Shown piece by piece: positions 49,333-58,197 of a DNA stretch of 64,000 nucleotides (the stretch's first letter is position 1; each line of letters starts with the position of its first letter). A program made the translations under genes and the position numbers. Under the pieces are notes generated by a model. It was given only the letters and a program-made list of their open reading frames with translations, was not told where the DNA came from and searched no databases. Location: contig CP126123.1 in assembly GCA_030123605.1 (NCBI GenBank), positions 3,018,001-3,082,000 of the forward strand. The letters run 5' to 3'. Source of the DNA: Nitrospira sp. Lineage in GTDB: Bacteria; Nitrospirota; Nitrospiria; Nitrospirales; Nitrospiraceae.

Positions 49333-50772
49333 ATGAGAAGATGGGCATCGGTGCTGGCGGTGGTCGTCGTGATCGCCTTGCAGGCCATGGTCGGACTGGC
49401 GGCGGACCTTGCACTGGATAATCCCCGTACCATGCGGTTTCCGACGGTGGAATTCAACCCGCCGGATGCGGAGCGGCTGGTGCTGGAAAACGGCATGGTC
49501 GTCTACCTGCTTGAGGATCATGAATTGCCGCTCGTGACGATCAATGCCACGCTTAGGACCGGCAGCTGGCTGGACCCGGCGGACAAGGTCGGCTTGGCCG
49601 GCATGACCGGAGCCGTGATGCGGACGGGCGGGTCGGCGCGGATGTCCCCCGAAGAGATCGATGAGGAACTCGAGCAGTTGGCCGCGACCGTGTCCGTCGG
49701 GTTCGCCAAGGAGTCCGGCTCCGCCTCACTCGACGTGCTGAAAAAGGACTTGAAACGGGGCTTGCAGATCTTTGCCGATCTGTTGCGCCGGCCGGCGTTT
49801 GATCGGAGCCGGGTCGAACTGGCGAAGTTGCAGGCGCTGGAAGGTATCAGACGCCGCCAAGACAGTCCCGGCGCCATCGTCGGGCGGGAGTTCGCCAAGC
49901 TTCTCTATGGCGCCGAACACCCCAGCGCTCGGGAGACATCGATCCGTTCGATCGATTCGATCACCCGAGAAGACCTCGTGGCCTTCCATCAACAGACGGT
50001 TCACCCGAACGGCATCATTCTCGGCGTGACCGGCGATTTCGACAAGCTTGCAATGATGGCCCTGCTGCGCGAAGTCTTCGGCGATTGGGCGAAGGGTACG
50101 GTGCCGGAGGTGACGATTCCGGCCGTGCCGGAGACCGACTTCAAGACCGGCGCCGTGCGGTTCGTGAACAAGGATACGTCGCAGACGCATCTGCGGGTGG
50201 GGCACCTGACCATCAAGGAAACCGACCCGGATTATGTCGCGGTGGCGATCGCCAACGACATCCTGGGCGGCAGTTCCTTCCGCAGCCGGCTCTTCAACGA
50301 TGTGCGTACGAAGCGCGGGCTGGCCTACTCCGTCGGCAGCGGCCTGCGGGCCAGCGTCTATGATGAAGGGGTGTGGCTGATGCGGGCGGAGACCAAGTTG
50401 TCTTCCACCCAGGAGGTGGTGAATCGCTTCGTGGCGAACATGGAACGGATGAGGAATGAGCCGGTGACGGATGCCGAACTCGCGGAGGCGAAGGAAGCCT
50501 ATGTGAACTCGTTCGTCTTTTCCTTCACCAGTGCGTCGAGCATCGTGAGCCGCTTGATGGACCTCGAATACGACGGCTTGCCGAAGGACTGGCTCCAACA
50601 GATCCGCGACAAGGTGGTGAAGTTGACCAAGGAGGACATTCAACGGGTGGCGAAGGCCCATTTCAATCCGGAGCGGCTGCGGATTCTCGCCGTCGGGTCT
50701 GGCGAGGCCCTGTCGAAGGTGCTGGCGAGTTTCGGGGAAGTGAAGGAGATTACGCTGGCGCCGGAGAGTTGA
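49333..50772 (+). CDS. M16-family protein, zinc site absent
   Basis: 479 residues from ATG 49333 with GGAGG at 8-bp spacing; an open frame 20 codons longer is the repeat. Signal peptide (SVLAVVVVIALQAMVGLAA). The equivalent of the zinc motif reads GMTGAVMRTGG, so no metal is bound. Its M16 fold is otherwise complete: LLRRPAFDRSRVELAKLQAL and FNDVRTKRGLAYSVGSG. It should be the substrate-binding partner of the upstream active peptidase, like the alpha subunit of mitochondrial processing peptidase. Confidence 0.9.
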   Translation: MRRWASVLAVVVVIALQAMVGLAADLALDNPRTMRFPTVEFNPPDAERLVLENGMVVYLLEDHELPLVTINATLRTGSWLDPADKVGLAGMTGAVMRTGGSARMSPEEIDEELEQLAATVSVGFAKESGSASLDVLKKDLKRGLQIFADLLRRPAFDRSRVELAKLQALEGIRRRQDSPGAIVGREFAKLLYGAEHPSARETSIRSIDSITREDLVAFHQQTVHPNGIILGVTGDFDKLAMMALLREVFGDWAKGTVPEVTIPAVPETDFKTGAVRFVNKDTSQTHLRVGHLTIKETDPDYVAVAIANDILGGSSFRSRLFNDVRTKRGLAYSVGSGLRASVYDEGVWLMRAETKLSSTQEVVNRFVANMERMRNEPVTDAELAEAKEAYVNSFVFSFTSASSIVSRLMDLEYDGLPKDWLQQIRDKVVKLTKEDIQRVAKAHFNPERLRILAVGSGEALSKVLASFGEVKEITLAPES

Positions 50773-50799
50773 GAAGTGGACGTCGTTGAGCGAGGGGCA

Positions 50800-50884
50800 A
50801 TGGCCACAGGTCCTTCTTGCTCGCAGAGCGCGCACGATCAGAATGTGCTCGCTCGATGCGCGCAGGGAAGGACCATGCGGCCAT
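50800..50884. repeat. Long imperfect palindromic repeat
   Basis: Outer arms ATGGCC (50800-50805) and GGCCAT (50879-50884), inner arms GGTCCTTC (50809-50816) and GAAGGACC (50867-50874), and GC-rich inner palindromes with GCGCGC near the centre. A related GGACGCGCGCAGTGAGAG segment lies to the right. The 310-bp gap 50773-51082 holds this repeat and no convincing gene. Confidence 0.55.
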
Positions 50885-51082
50885 GCCCCTCACCAAGAAG
50901 TTCCGCTCACGGCCCTCTCACGCGCCAGCGGGGTGGCGATAGGATGTAGAGGACCCTCGTTGGACGCGCGCAGTGAGAGCCACATTGACCTGCCCGCTAG
51001 AGTAGCTTGGTGCGTGATTGGAGCAGAAGCGGTCGTGAATAATGCGGGCTAGCAGCTGCACAGAAGGCAAAGGTTAAGATAC

Positions 51083-51919
51083 ATGCCGCTTGAAGACGAA
51101 CTGAGCGATATCATCAAGAAGGCCCGCACGGGGCAGCAACGGTCGGTTGCGGACGTGGCGCGCGCGAGCGGTTTGCCTGAAGTCGAACTGACCGATCTGG
51201 AGCGCGGCCATGCTCCGCGTTGTCGTGAACAGGTACAGGCCGTCGCCCAGGCGCTCGGCCTGCGGGTGGACCCGCTTGTGCAAGTTGCCGATGGGTGGAC
51301 TCCTCAGGCGCTGCCCGCATCGGTCCCCCATGTCGAAACCCTGCTGGGGTCGATCGGCGGCTACGAGGTCAAGGGCTACATCGTGCATGATCGCGGCGAA
51401 GCCATCGTGATCGATACGGCCTATAACCCCACTGCGATGTTGGATTTTCTGGCGCAGCGGAATCTCCGACTGCGCGCGATCTGTCTCACCCACGGCCATT
51501 CCGACCATGCCGAAGGCATCGAGAGTATTTTGAAAGCCGTGCCTGTGCCTGTGTATCTCGGTCCGGACGATCTCGCTCTCCTCAATTGGCGCCCGTCAAA
51601 CGAAGTACTGAAGGTGCCGCAGGATGGAGAAATATTGCAGGTCGGAGGGCTCGCGGTTCGGTTCATGACGACACCGGGCCATACGCCGGGCGGGATCTGC
51701 TACCGCGTGGAGCAGGCTGGCCGGCCGATCTGTTTCGTGGGCGACACCCTGTTCGCCGGGTCGATCGGCCGTTCGAATCCGTCCGGGCTGTACCAGACCC
51801 ATCTGGACTCGGTCCGGCAGCGGGTGTTGACGCTCTCCCACGACACACTGCTCTTCCCGGGGCATGGGCCGGCCACAACGGTCCGAGAAGAATTGCTCCA
51901 CAACCCGTTCGCAACGTAA
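51083..51919 (+). CDS. HTH domain fused to metallo-beta-lactamase-fold hydrolase
   Basis: 278 residues. Residues 1-65 look like an XRE-type helix-turn-helix: VADVARASGLPEVELTDLER followed by VQAVAQALGLRVDPLV. From about 85 a glyoxalase-II-like hydrolase follows: YIVHDRGEAIVIDTAYN, LTHGHSDHAEGIESI (the HxHxDH zinc motif), TTPGHTPGGI, CFVGDTLFAGSIG and LFPGHGPATTVREE. A DNA-binding module joined to a metallohydrolase is uncommon and may sense a metabolite. It is first in a run with the M50 protease. Confidence 0.87.
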   Translation: MPLEDELSDIIKKARTGQQRSVADVARASGLPEVELTDLERGHAPRCREQVQAVAQALGLRVDPLVQVADGWTPQALPASVPHVETLLGSIGGYEVKGYIVHDRGEAIVIDTAYNPTAMLDFLAQRNLRLRAICLTHGHSDHAEGIESILKAVPVPVYLGPDDLALLNWRPSNEVLKVPQDGEILQVGGLAVRFMTTPGHTPGGICYRVEQAGRPICFVGDTLFAGSIGRSNPSGLYQTHLDSVRQRVLTLSHDTLLFPGHGPATTVREELLHNPFAT

Positions 51920-51934
51920 CGTCAGAGGCGTTGC

Positions 51935-52894
51935 ATGATCCGTGACGAGTCGGATGAGAGCCGGTCTCCCGATGAGTTGAGCCCCGCCTCAGCCGAGGAG
52001 AGCGAGGAAGACGAATGGGTGGAAGGCGAGCGTTCGTCGGTCTCCGGCTTGCTCCTGCCTGGCCTCTTGTTTTTATCGACCGTCTTTACCGTGCTCTGGG
52101 CCGGCGCCTACCAAACCAACAGCAATCCACTGGTCGGACCCTGGAATTTTCTCGTCGATGATCCGCAGGCCTTATGGCGGGGAGTTCCGTTCGCCGCCAC
52201 GCTCCTGGGCATCCTGGTGACCCATGAGCTCGGCCATTATGTGCTCTCGCGCATCCATTGTGTGCCGGCATCGCTTCCGCTGTTCATCCCGGGGCTGCCG
52301 CATTTCGTCGGGACGTTCGGTGCCATCATCCGAATGAGGGCCCCGGTGACCGACCGCCGGGCGCTGTTCGATATCGGAGTCGCCGGCCCGATCGCCGGCT
52401 TTGTGGTGGCGGTGATCGCGTTGGTGATCGGCCTTCGGCTCTCCACGGTGGTGCCGGTTCAAACCGGTTACGGCCTCCATCTCGGAGAGCCCCTGCTCCT
52501 CCAATTCGTGTCGTGGCTGGTGATCGGTCCGCTTCCGCCCACCGCGGATGTGATCCTCCATCCGATCGGGTTTGCCGCCTGGTTCGGACTCTTCATCACC
52601 TCGCTCAACCTGCTTCCGATCGGGCAACTCGACGGCGGCCACGTCGCCTACGCCCTATGGGGGGCCAGGCAACGCAATGTCGCGATCGCTCTCGTGCCGA
52701 TCCTCATGCTGTTCGGTTGGCTGGGATGGAAGGGCTGGTTCCTGTGGGTGGGATTGGCCGGCATGATGGGGTTGGCCCATCCTCCCGTGCGAAACCCCGA
52801 CCGTGAGCTGGGGGGTATCCGTGTGCTTGTCGGATGGGTCGCGCTGGTTATTTTTGCGGTGACGTTCTCATGGGAACCGTTCGTGCTGCGTTGA
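51935..52894 (+). CDS. Site-2-type (M50) membrane metalloprotease
   Basis: 319 residues. N-terminal acidic cytosolic stretch, then several membrane helices. The zinc motif THELGHYVLSRI (HExxH) and the second site NLLPIGQLDGGHVAYALWG (Asp ligand) are present with conserved flanks (FIPGLPHFVGTFGAIIRM). It cleaves within the membrane, typically activating regulators or processing signal peptides. It is 15 bp after the HTH-hydrolase gene and 3 bp before the next one. Confidence 0.9.
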   Translation: MIRDESDESRSPDELSPASAEESEEDEWVEGERSSVSGLLLPGLLFLSTVFTVLWAGAYQTNSNPLVGPWNFLVDDPQALWRGVPFAATLLGILVTHELGHYVLSRIHCVPASLPLFIPGLPHFVGTFGAIIRMRAPVTDRRALFDIGVAGPIAGFVVAVIALVIGLRLSTVVPVQTGYGLHLGEPLLLQFVSWLVIGPLPPTADVILHPIGFAAWFGLFITSLNLLPIGQLDGGHVAYALWGARQRNVAIALVPILMLFGWLGWKGWFLWVGLAGMMGLAHPPVRNPDRELGGIRVLVGWVALVIFAVTFSWEPFVLR

Positions 52895-52897
52895 GCG

Positions 52898-53626
52898 ATG
52901 CGTTGTCCGACGTGCGGGTGGGAGCAGGATGAGGGCAATTCGGAATGCGATCGCTGCGGCATTATTTTTGCCAAATTCGCCGTAGCGCAACGACGCGCAA
53001 AGGCCGGGGTGCAACGTCCACCGGTTCAGGAGTCGAATAAACTGCGGCTCGTCCGGGAATGGCTGCTCGCGGTGGAGGAGTCGATCAACCCCTTCCATTT
53101 CGTGGGGCGGGTGCTGGTCTTTGTCTTGCTGGTCGCATGGGGCTGGAGATTCGTCACCACGCCGCTCGACACGAACTATACGGGCGAATCGTTTTTGCAT
53201 TTGATCAACCTGCCGTTTCATGAAGCGGGCCATCTGTTATTCATGCCGTTCGGCCGATTCATGACCATCCTCGGCGGCAGTCTCGGGCAGATCCTCATGC
53301 CGCTCGTCTGCCTGGCTGCGTTTCTCTTCAAGACCCGTGACCCATTCGGCGGCTCGGTCGCGCTTTGGTGGACGGCCGAAAACTTCATGGACATTGCGCC
53401 GTACATCAACGATGCCCGTGCGATGGAGCTCATATTGCTGGGCGGTTTCACCGGCCAGGAAGTCGATGCGCATGACTGGAACAATCTGCTCACCATGCTC
53501 GGCTGGTTGCAGCAGGATCATCGCTTGGCCAAGTTGTCCTACGGGATCGGCACGACGCTGATGCTGGTATCTCTCTTCTGGGGTGCGGTGCTGCTCAGAC
53601 GGCAATATCGGCGGCTGGACTGGTGA
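52898..53626 (+). CDS. Membrane protein with zinc ribbon and HExxH motif
   Basis: 242 residues. The N-terminal zinc ribbon has CPTCGWEQDEG and CDRCGIIF (two CxxC pairs). Membrane helices follow with FHEAGHLLFMPFGRFMT at about 107-123, an HExxH that could bind zinc, and further transmembrane helices. It may be another M50-like protease, but the second metal-ligand region (NxxPxxxLDG) is not seen. The preceding gene 3 bp away is a site-2 protease, suggesting a related membrane role. Confidence 0.78.
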   Translation: MRCPTCGWEQDEGNSECDRCGIIFAKFAVAQRRAKAGVQRPPVQESNKLRLVREWLLAVEESINPFHFVGRVLVFVLLVAWGWRFVTTPLDTNYTGESFLHLINLPFHEAGHLLFMPFGRFMTILGGSLGQILMPLVCLAAFLFKTRDPFGGSVALWWTAENFMDIAPYINDARAMELILLGGFTGQEVDAHDWNNLLTMLGWLQQDHRLAKLSYGIGTTLMLVSLFWGAVLLRRQYRRLDW

Positions 53627-53636
53627 GGAGTACCCC

Positions 53637-54176
53637 ATGCCGTCGGCCTGCAAGTCGCGCCACCGTTGCAAAGCCGATCGACATCGGGCACACTGCCGGC
53701 CTATGAACTCCATCATCATGCGGGCGATCGTCGCGGCGCTGTTGCTGAGTAGCTGGTTGTCGGACGGAGTTGCGGCCGAAGAAGGATCGGGGCGCTTTAC
53801 CCTGGTCCTCGACGGCGAGGCCGTCAAGGACAGTGTCACCGGCTTGGTCTGGGAACGGGAACCGGATTACATCTTCGATGTATGGGACCGCTCTCTCGCA
53901 CGATGCGCGACGAAAACCGTGGGTGGCAGGCAGGGTTGGCGCGCGCCGAGCATCGACGAAATCAAAACGTTGGTCGATCCTGAGCAACAGGATCCGTCGC
54001 TGCCGACAGGCCATCCGTTTCGCAATATCAAATCCGGTATCTATTGGACCGCCACGGCCCATCCCACCGACGAGATCGTGGCCTGGCAGCAGAGTTTCTT
54101 TTCCGGCCAGGCCGTCACCGATCAAAAGTCCGGCACGCGCCGTCTCTGGTGCGTGTTGGGAGACGCGCGCAAGTAA
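53637..54176 (+). CDS. Secreted DUF1566-type protein
   Basis: 179 residues from ATG 53637, which has GAGGAG at 6-bp spacing; ATG 53703 (MNSIIMRAIV) would give a more normal signal peptide. Signal: IIMRAIVAALLLSSWLSDGVAA. The mature domain has the Lcl/DUF1566 pattern: VKDSVTGLVWERE, WRAPSIDEIKTLVD and SGIYWTATAHP, ending RRLWCVLG. The family is found on secreted and cell-surface proteins; role unknown. Confidence 0.83.
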   Translation: MPSACKSRHRCKADRHRAHCRPMNSIIMRAIVAALLLSSWLSDGVAAEEGSGRFTLVLDGEAVKDSVTGLVWEREPDYIFDVWDRSLARCATKTVGGRQGWRAPSIDEIKTLVDPEQQDPSLPTGHPFRNIKSGIYWTATAHPTDEIVAWQQSFFSGQAVTDQKSGTRRLWCVLGDARK

Positions 54177-54429
54177 CCCTCCCCGTCCCGCTCGCGATCA
54201 TCCTCTTCCCTCCGACGCTCGTCGTGTGATGCTGCGAGTGTGCCCTCAGGCTGTGCTGCGTGGTCGCCGTTCGATCCTTGCCGTCAAGTTGCGTAGAAAG
54301 CAAGAAGGTGATACATGAAAAGGTAAGACGACCGGTTTCACCGTACTTTGACAAATGCAAGAGCTGGCGTGTCTCTTGATCCATCGGTGAGCATCGCGAT
54401 GCCGAGCGTGAGCGCAGGGTAGCGTCGTG

Positions 54430-56457
54430 ATGACCACCCTTTTGACCGTGCTTCTCGCCTGTTACCTCTTCGGGGGGCTCGCGCCCTTGTGTTTACCGAG
54501 GCGTTCCAACCTGCAGAATCTTCTGGCCCATGGATGCGCCGCTGCAGGGGGAGTCGTCGGGCTAGCCCTGGGTGTCGTCGGGCTCCTCGCAGCCGATCCC
54601 CTGACCGGTTCGCTCTCCTCCAACATTCCCTACCTTGTCTTTGCGCTTCGCCTGGATGCGCTGGCGGCCTTCTTCGTCCTGACCATCTCGCTGGTCGGTC
54701 TGGCCGCTTCCATCTATGCGCTCGGTTACATGGCTGAGTTCTCCGGCCGGTTGTCGCTTGCGGCGATCGGCTCCCTCCTGAACGGGTTTTTGCTCTCCAT
54801 GACCCTGGTGGTCCTTGCCGACAACGGGTTCTTCTTTCTGATCCTGTGGGAGATGATGTCTTTGCTCTCCTATGCCTTGGTGGTGACGGAATACGAACAG
54901 CCCGGCGTGCGCGAAGCGGGATTGTTTTATCTGATCATGACGCATGTCGGGACGGCGTTTATCATCCTGACGTTTTTGATCCTGTTCCAGGAAACCGGCT
55001 CGTTCTCCTTCGAGGGCTTCCGTCATCCAGACCAACGGCTGCCCGAAGGCCTGCGATCGCTCGCCTTCTTCACGGCGTTGGTCGGATTCGGCGCCAAGGC
55101 CGGTATCGTTCCCCTCCATGTGTGGCTGCCCTATGCGCACCCGGCCGCCCCGTCACACGTATCGGCCTTGATGTCGGGCGTCATGATCAAGACCGCGGTC
55201 TATGCGCTCATCCGGGTCTATTTTGATTTCCTCGGAGGGCAGTTCCCCTGGTGGTGGGGCTTCACGATTCTGGTGGTCGGGTCGGTGTCGGCGCTCCTGG
55301 GCGTCATGTACGCGCTCATGGAGCATGACCTGAAGAGCCTCCTCGCATTTCACAGCGTGGAAAATATCGGGATCATTCTCTTGGGGATCGGCGCAGGGAT
55401 GATCTTCCACACCTACGGCCTGCACGAACTCGCCGCACTCGGCCTGTTGGCCGGTCTCTACCACACCATTAACCATGCGGCGTTCAAGGCGCTTCTCTTT
55501 ATGGGAGCCGGGTCGGTTCTCTTCGTCACCCACACGAGAAATATCGAGGAGTATGGCGGATTGCTTCGGCGCATGCCCTGGACCGGTGCCTGTTTCCTGA
55601 TCGGTGCCTGGTCCATCGCCGCATTGCCGCCCACCAATGGATTCGTCAGCGAGTGGCTGGTGTTTCAAAGCCTGTTCCTCAGCTTCCAGTTGCCAACCTT
55701 GTTTCTCAAGCTGATGTTGCCGATTGCCGCTGCGATGCTGGCGCTCACGGGCGCGTTGGCGCTGGCCTGCTTTGCGAAGGCCTTCGGCATGTCGTTTCTG
55801 GCGCAACCGCGCAGCACGCATGCCCGTCATGCGAGGGAGGTGCCGATGTCGATGCGCATCGGGATGGGCCTCTTGGCCGGGGCCTGTGTCCTGCTCGGAC
55901 TGGCTCCCATGCTGGTCGTCCCCTTGTTGGACCGGATCACCGGGTCGTTGACGGGGGTGGCGATCGGCGCAAAGGTGCTGGCGCTCGACGGCTGGGTCGT
56001 CGCGCCGGTGACGGTGGAGTTCTCAAGTATCTCGATGCCGGTGTTGGCCGCGCTCCTGGTCGGTGTGGGCCTCTTGGGATTGCTGTTGGCCAGGATGATC
56101 GGGAAGCCTCTGCGTATGCGCTACTACAAGACGTGGGGTTGCGGACTGAATCTCACGCCTCGCATGGAATATACCGCCACCGGCTTCGTCCAACCGATCA
56201 AGCGGGTCTTCGGGACCATCTATCGGCCCACAGTGAAACTGGAGACGGAGTTTCTGGAACAGTCGAAGTATTTCATCAAGCACCAGCGGTTCGAATTCCA
56301 CATCGAGCCGCTCTTCGAGAAATATCTGTACAAGCCGGTCGTGGCCTTTCTGCTGGCGATGGCGGACCGGCTGCGCATCATCCAGGCCGGCAGCCTCCAT
56401 CTCTACCTTGCCTATATTTTTGTGACGCTGGTCCTGTTGTTGCTGTGGGCCGTCTAG
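54430..56457 (+). CDS. hyfB: HyfB/NuoL-like antiporter-type membrane subunit
   Basis: 675 residues from ATG 54430 (a GTG one codon earlier is possible). About sixteen transmembrane helices. The antiporter fold shows LWEMMSLLSYALVV with the conserved Glu, then FGAKAGIVPLHVWLPYAHPA with the helix-7 Lys. LYHTINHAAFKALLFMGAG and WSIAALPPTNGFVSEWLVF follow. The C-terminal part (KTWGCGLNLTPRMEYTATGF) is typical of HyfB/HycC rather than NuoL. It should translocate protons or Na+ as part of the complex encoded downstream. Confidence 0.9.
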   Translation: MTTLLTVLLACYLFGGLAPLCLPRRSNLQNLLAHGCAAAGGVVGLALGVVGLLAADPLTGSLSSNIPYLVFALRLDALAAFFVLTISLVGLAASIYALGYMAEFSGRLSLAAIGSLLNGFLLSMTLVVLADNGFFFLILWEMMSLLSYALVVTEYEQPGVREAGLFYLIMTHVGTAFIILTFLILFQETGSFSFEGFRHPDQRLPEGLRSLAFFTALVGFGAKAGIVPLHVWLPYAHPAAPSHVSALMSGVMIKTAVYALIRVYFDFLGGQFPWWWGFTILVVGSVSALLGVMYALMEHDLKSLLAFHSVENIGIILLGIGAGMIFHTYGLHELAALGLLAGLYHTINHAAFKALLFMGAGSVLFVTHTRNIEEYGGLLRRMPWTGACFLIGAWSIAALPPTNGFVSEWLVFQSLFLSFQLPTLFLKLMLPIAAAMLALTGALALACFAKAFGMSFLAQPRSTHARHAREVPMSMRIGMGLLAGACVLLGLAPMLVVPLLDRITGSLTGVAIGAKVLALDGWVVAPVTVEFSSISMPVLAALLVGVGLLGLLLARMIGKPLRMRYYKTWGCGLNLTPRMEYTATGFVQPIKRVFGTIYRPTVKLETEFLEQSKYFIKHQRFEFHIEPLFEKYLYKPVVAFLLAMADRLRIIQAGSLHLYLAYIFVTLVLLLLWAV

Positions 56458-56542
56458 GGACATGGGTGGAGGGCAGAGCAAGATGAGGGAATGGATTGCG
56501 CCGGGTTGTCCGGCGATTGAGTGACGAGGGGAATTCCGTTCG

Positions 56543-57490
56543 ATGCTGCAGGTGCTGCTGGTCGCCGTTCAATTGATCATGTTGTTGTCCCTCTCTCCGT
56601 TCATCGTCGGGCTGATTCGAAAGGTCAAGGCACGACTGCAATGCCGTCGCGGCGCCAGCGTACTCCAGCCCTACGCCGACTTGGCCAAGTTGTTCAGAAA
56701 AGAGCCGGTGATCTCCTCGACCACATCCTGGATTTTTACCGCCGCCCCCTACATCGTGTTCGCCTCCACGGTCGCGGCAGGCCTGTTGATGCCGGTGTTT
56801 GTCTCTCGCAGCCCGCTCAATTTCGCCGGCAATATCATCGCACTTGTCTATCTGCTGGCACTGGGGACGTTCTTCATGATTCTGGCCGGACTGGATGCGG
56901 GATCGGCGTTCGGAGGAATGGGCAGCAGCCGAGAGGCCATCGTCGCGACGCTGGCCGAACCGGCCATGATGCTGTCCATCCTGGCCATCGCGCTCACGGC
57001 CGGGTCCACGAATTTGAGCACCATCGTCCACAAGTCCGCATTGCTGGAAGGGGTCGTGCTGGCCCCGCCTGCACATTTGATGGCGCTGGCGGCGCTGTTC
57101 ATCGTGACCCTTGCGGAGACCGGCCGCGTGCCGGTGGACAATCCCGCGACGCACCTCGAGCTGACGATGATCCACGAAGCCATGGTCCTCGAATATTCCG
57201 GACGGTACCTGGCGCTGATGGAATGGGCGGCGGGGATCAAGTTGCTCGTGTTCCTGACCTTGATCGTGAATGTGTTCGCGCCCTGGGGGATTGCGACGAG
57301 CCTGACGCCGTCGTCGGTGGCACTGGGCGTCGTGGTGTATCTGCTGAAGGTATCCGGCCTCGCCGTCGTGATCGGCGTGATCGAATCGATGTTCGCCAAG
57401 TTGCGGCTGTTTCGGGTGCCGGAATTGTTGGGCGCAGCGTTCATTCTGTCGCTGCTCGCGCTGGTGTTCTTCTACACGTTGAGAGGGTGA
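56543..57490 (+). CDS. hyfC: HyfC/NuoH-like membrane subunit
   Basis: 315 residues, about eight transmembrane helices. It links the ion-pumping arm to the soluble arm. Conserved segments: VKARLQCRRGASVLQPYADL, FRKEPVIS, TLAETGRVPVDNPATHLELT with the Glu/Asp residues of the quinone-entry region, and MIHEAMVLEYSGRYLALMEW. A GAGGGG ribosome site lies upstream, 85 bp after hyfB. Quinone or ferredoxin as the partner cannot be decided from this gene alone. Confidence 0.92.
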   Translation: MLQVLLVAVQLIMLLSLSPFIVGLIRKVKARLQCRRGASVLQPYADLAKLFRKEPVISSTTSWIFTAAPYIVFASTVAAGLLMPVFVSRSPLNFAGNIIALVYLLALGTFFMILAGLDAGSAFGGMGSSREAIVATLAEPAMMLSILAIALTAGSTNLSTIVHKSALLEGVVLAPPAHLMALAALFIVTLAETGRVPVDNPATHLELTMIHEAMVLEYSGRYLALMEWAAGIKLLVFLTLIVNVFAPWGIATSLTPSSVALGVVVYLLKVSGLAVVIGVIESMFAKLRLFRVPELLGAAFILSLLALVFFYTLRG

Positions 57491-57494
57491 TGCG

Positions 57495-58160
57495 GTGCCG
57501 GTCTCGACTCATCTCGGTTCGCAACTCGTAGACCTCTGCTCGGTGCTGCTGTTGCTCTGTTGTTTTGCCATCGTGGCGCAACGCCGTCTTTCCGCCTGCG
57601 TGGATCTGTTCGCGCTTCAGTCGGTCTTCCTCGCTGCGACCGCGGCGCTCGTCGCGTTTCTGACCGGCCATCGACACATCTATTTCGCGGCAGCTCTTAC
57701 GATCGTCATCAAAGTCATCGTGCTCCCCCGCATTTTGCGGAAGGTCATCGAACGGCTCAATGTGTCGCGGGAACTGGTGATGAACGTCAACGTTCCCGCG
57801 GGCCTGTTGATCTGCGGAGCGCTGGTGATCGTCTCTTTCTTCATCACACAGCCCATCATTCCCTTGGGATATCTCCTGACGCGGGATTCCCTGGCCATTG
57901 CCTTGGCCATCGTCTTGATCGGATTTTTTACCATGATCGCGCGCAAGAAAGCGGTCACGCAAATGGTCGGCTTCCTGGTCATGGAGAACGGCGTGTTTCT
58001 GGGGGCGACCGCGGCTGCCTATGGGATGCCGCTGATCGTCGAACTGGGTGTCTTCTTCGATGTCCTGGTGGCGGGTTTGATCGTCGGGATCTACACGCAC
58101 CGGCTCCAGGACGCCTTCGACAGCGTCGATACCAGCACCTTGACGGTGCTGAAGGAATGA
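57495..58160 (+). CDS. hyfE: HyfE-like membrane subunit
   Basis: 221 residues starting with GTG, about seven hydrophobic helices. Related to NuoK in its C-terminal half: IALAIVLIGFFTMIARKKAV, then QMVGFLVMENGVFLGATAAA with the conserved Glu, and VELGVFFDVLVAGLIVGIYT. It begins 4 bp after hyfC and ends 37 bp before hyfF. HyfE forms part of the proton-conducting membrane module. Confidence 0.88.
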   Translation: MPVSTHLGSQLVDLCSVLLLLCCFAIVAQRRLSACVDLFALQSVFLAATAALVAFLTGHRHIYFAAALTIVIKVIVLPRILRKVIERLNVSRELVMNVNVPAGLLICGALVIVSFFITQPIIPLGYLLTRDSLAIALAIVLIGFFTMIARKKAVTQMVGFLVMENGVFLGATAAAYGMPLIVELGVFFDVLVAGLIVGIYTHRLQDAFDSVDTSTLTVLKE

Positions 58161-58197
58161 GAGGATCCATGGCCAAGCTACCGGGAGTGGTTGATAC

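Noticed and set aside
50786-51052. 88-codon ORF
   Set aside because: Lies across the palindromic repeat; Arg/Ser-rich translation without protein character.
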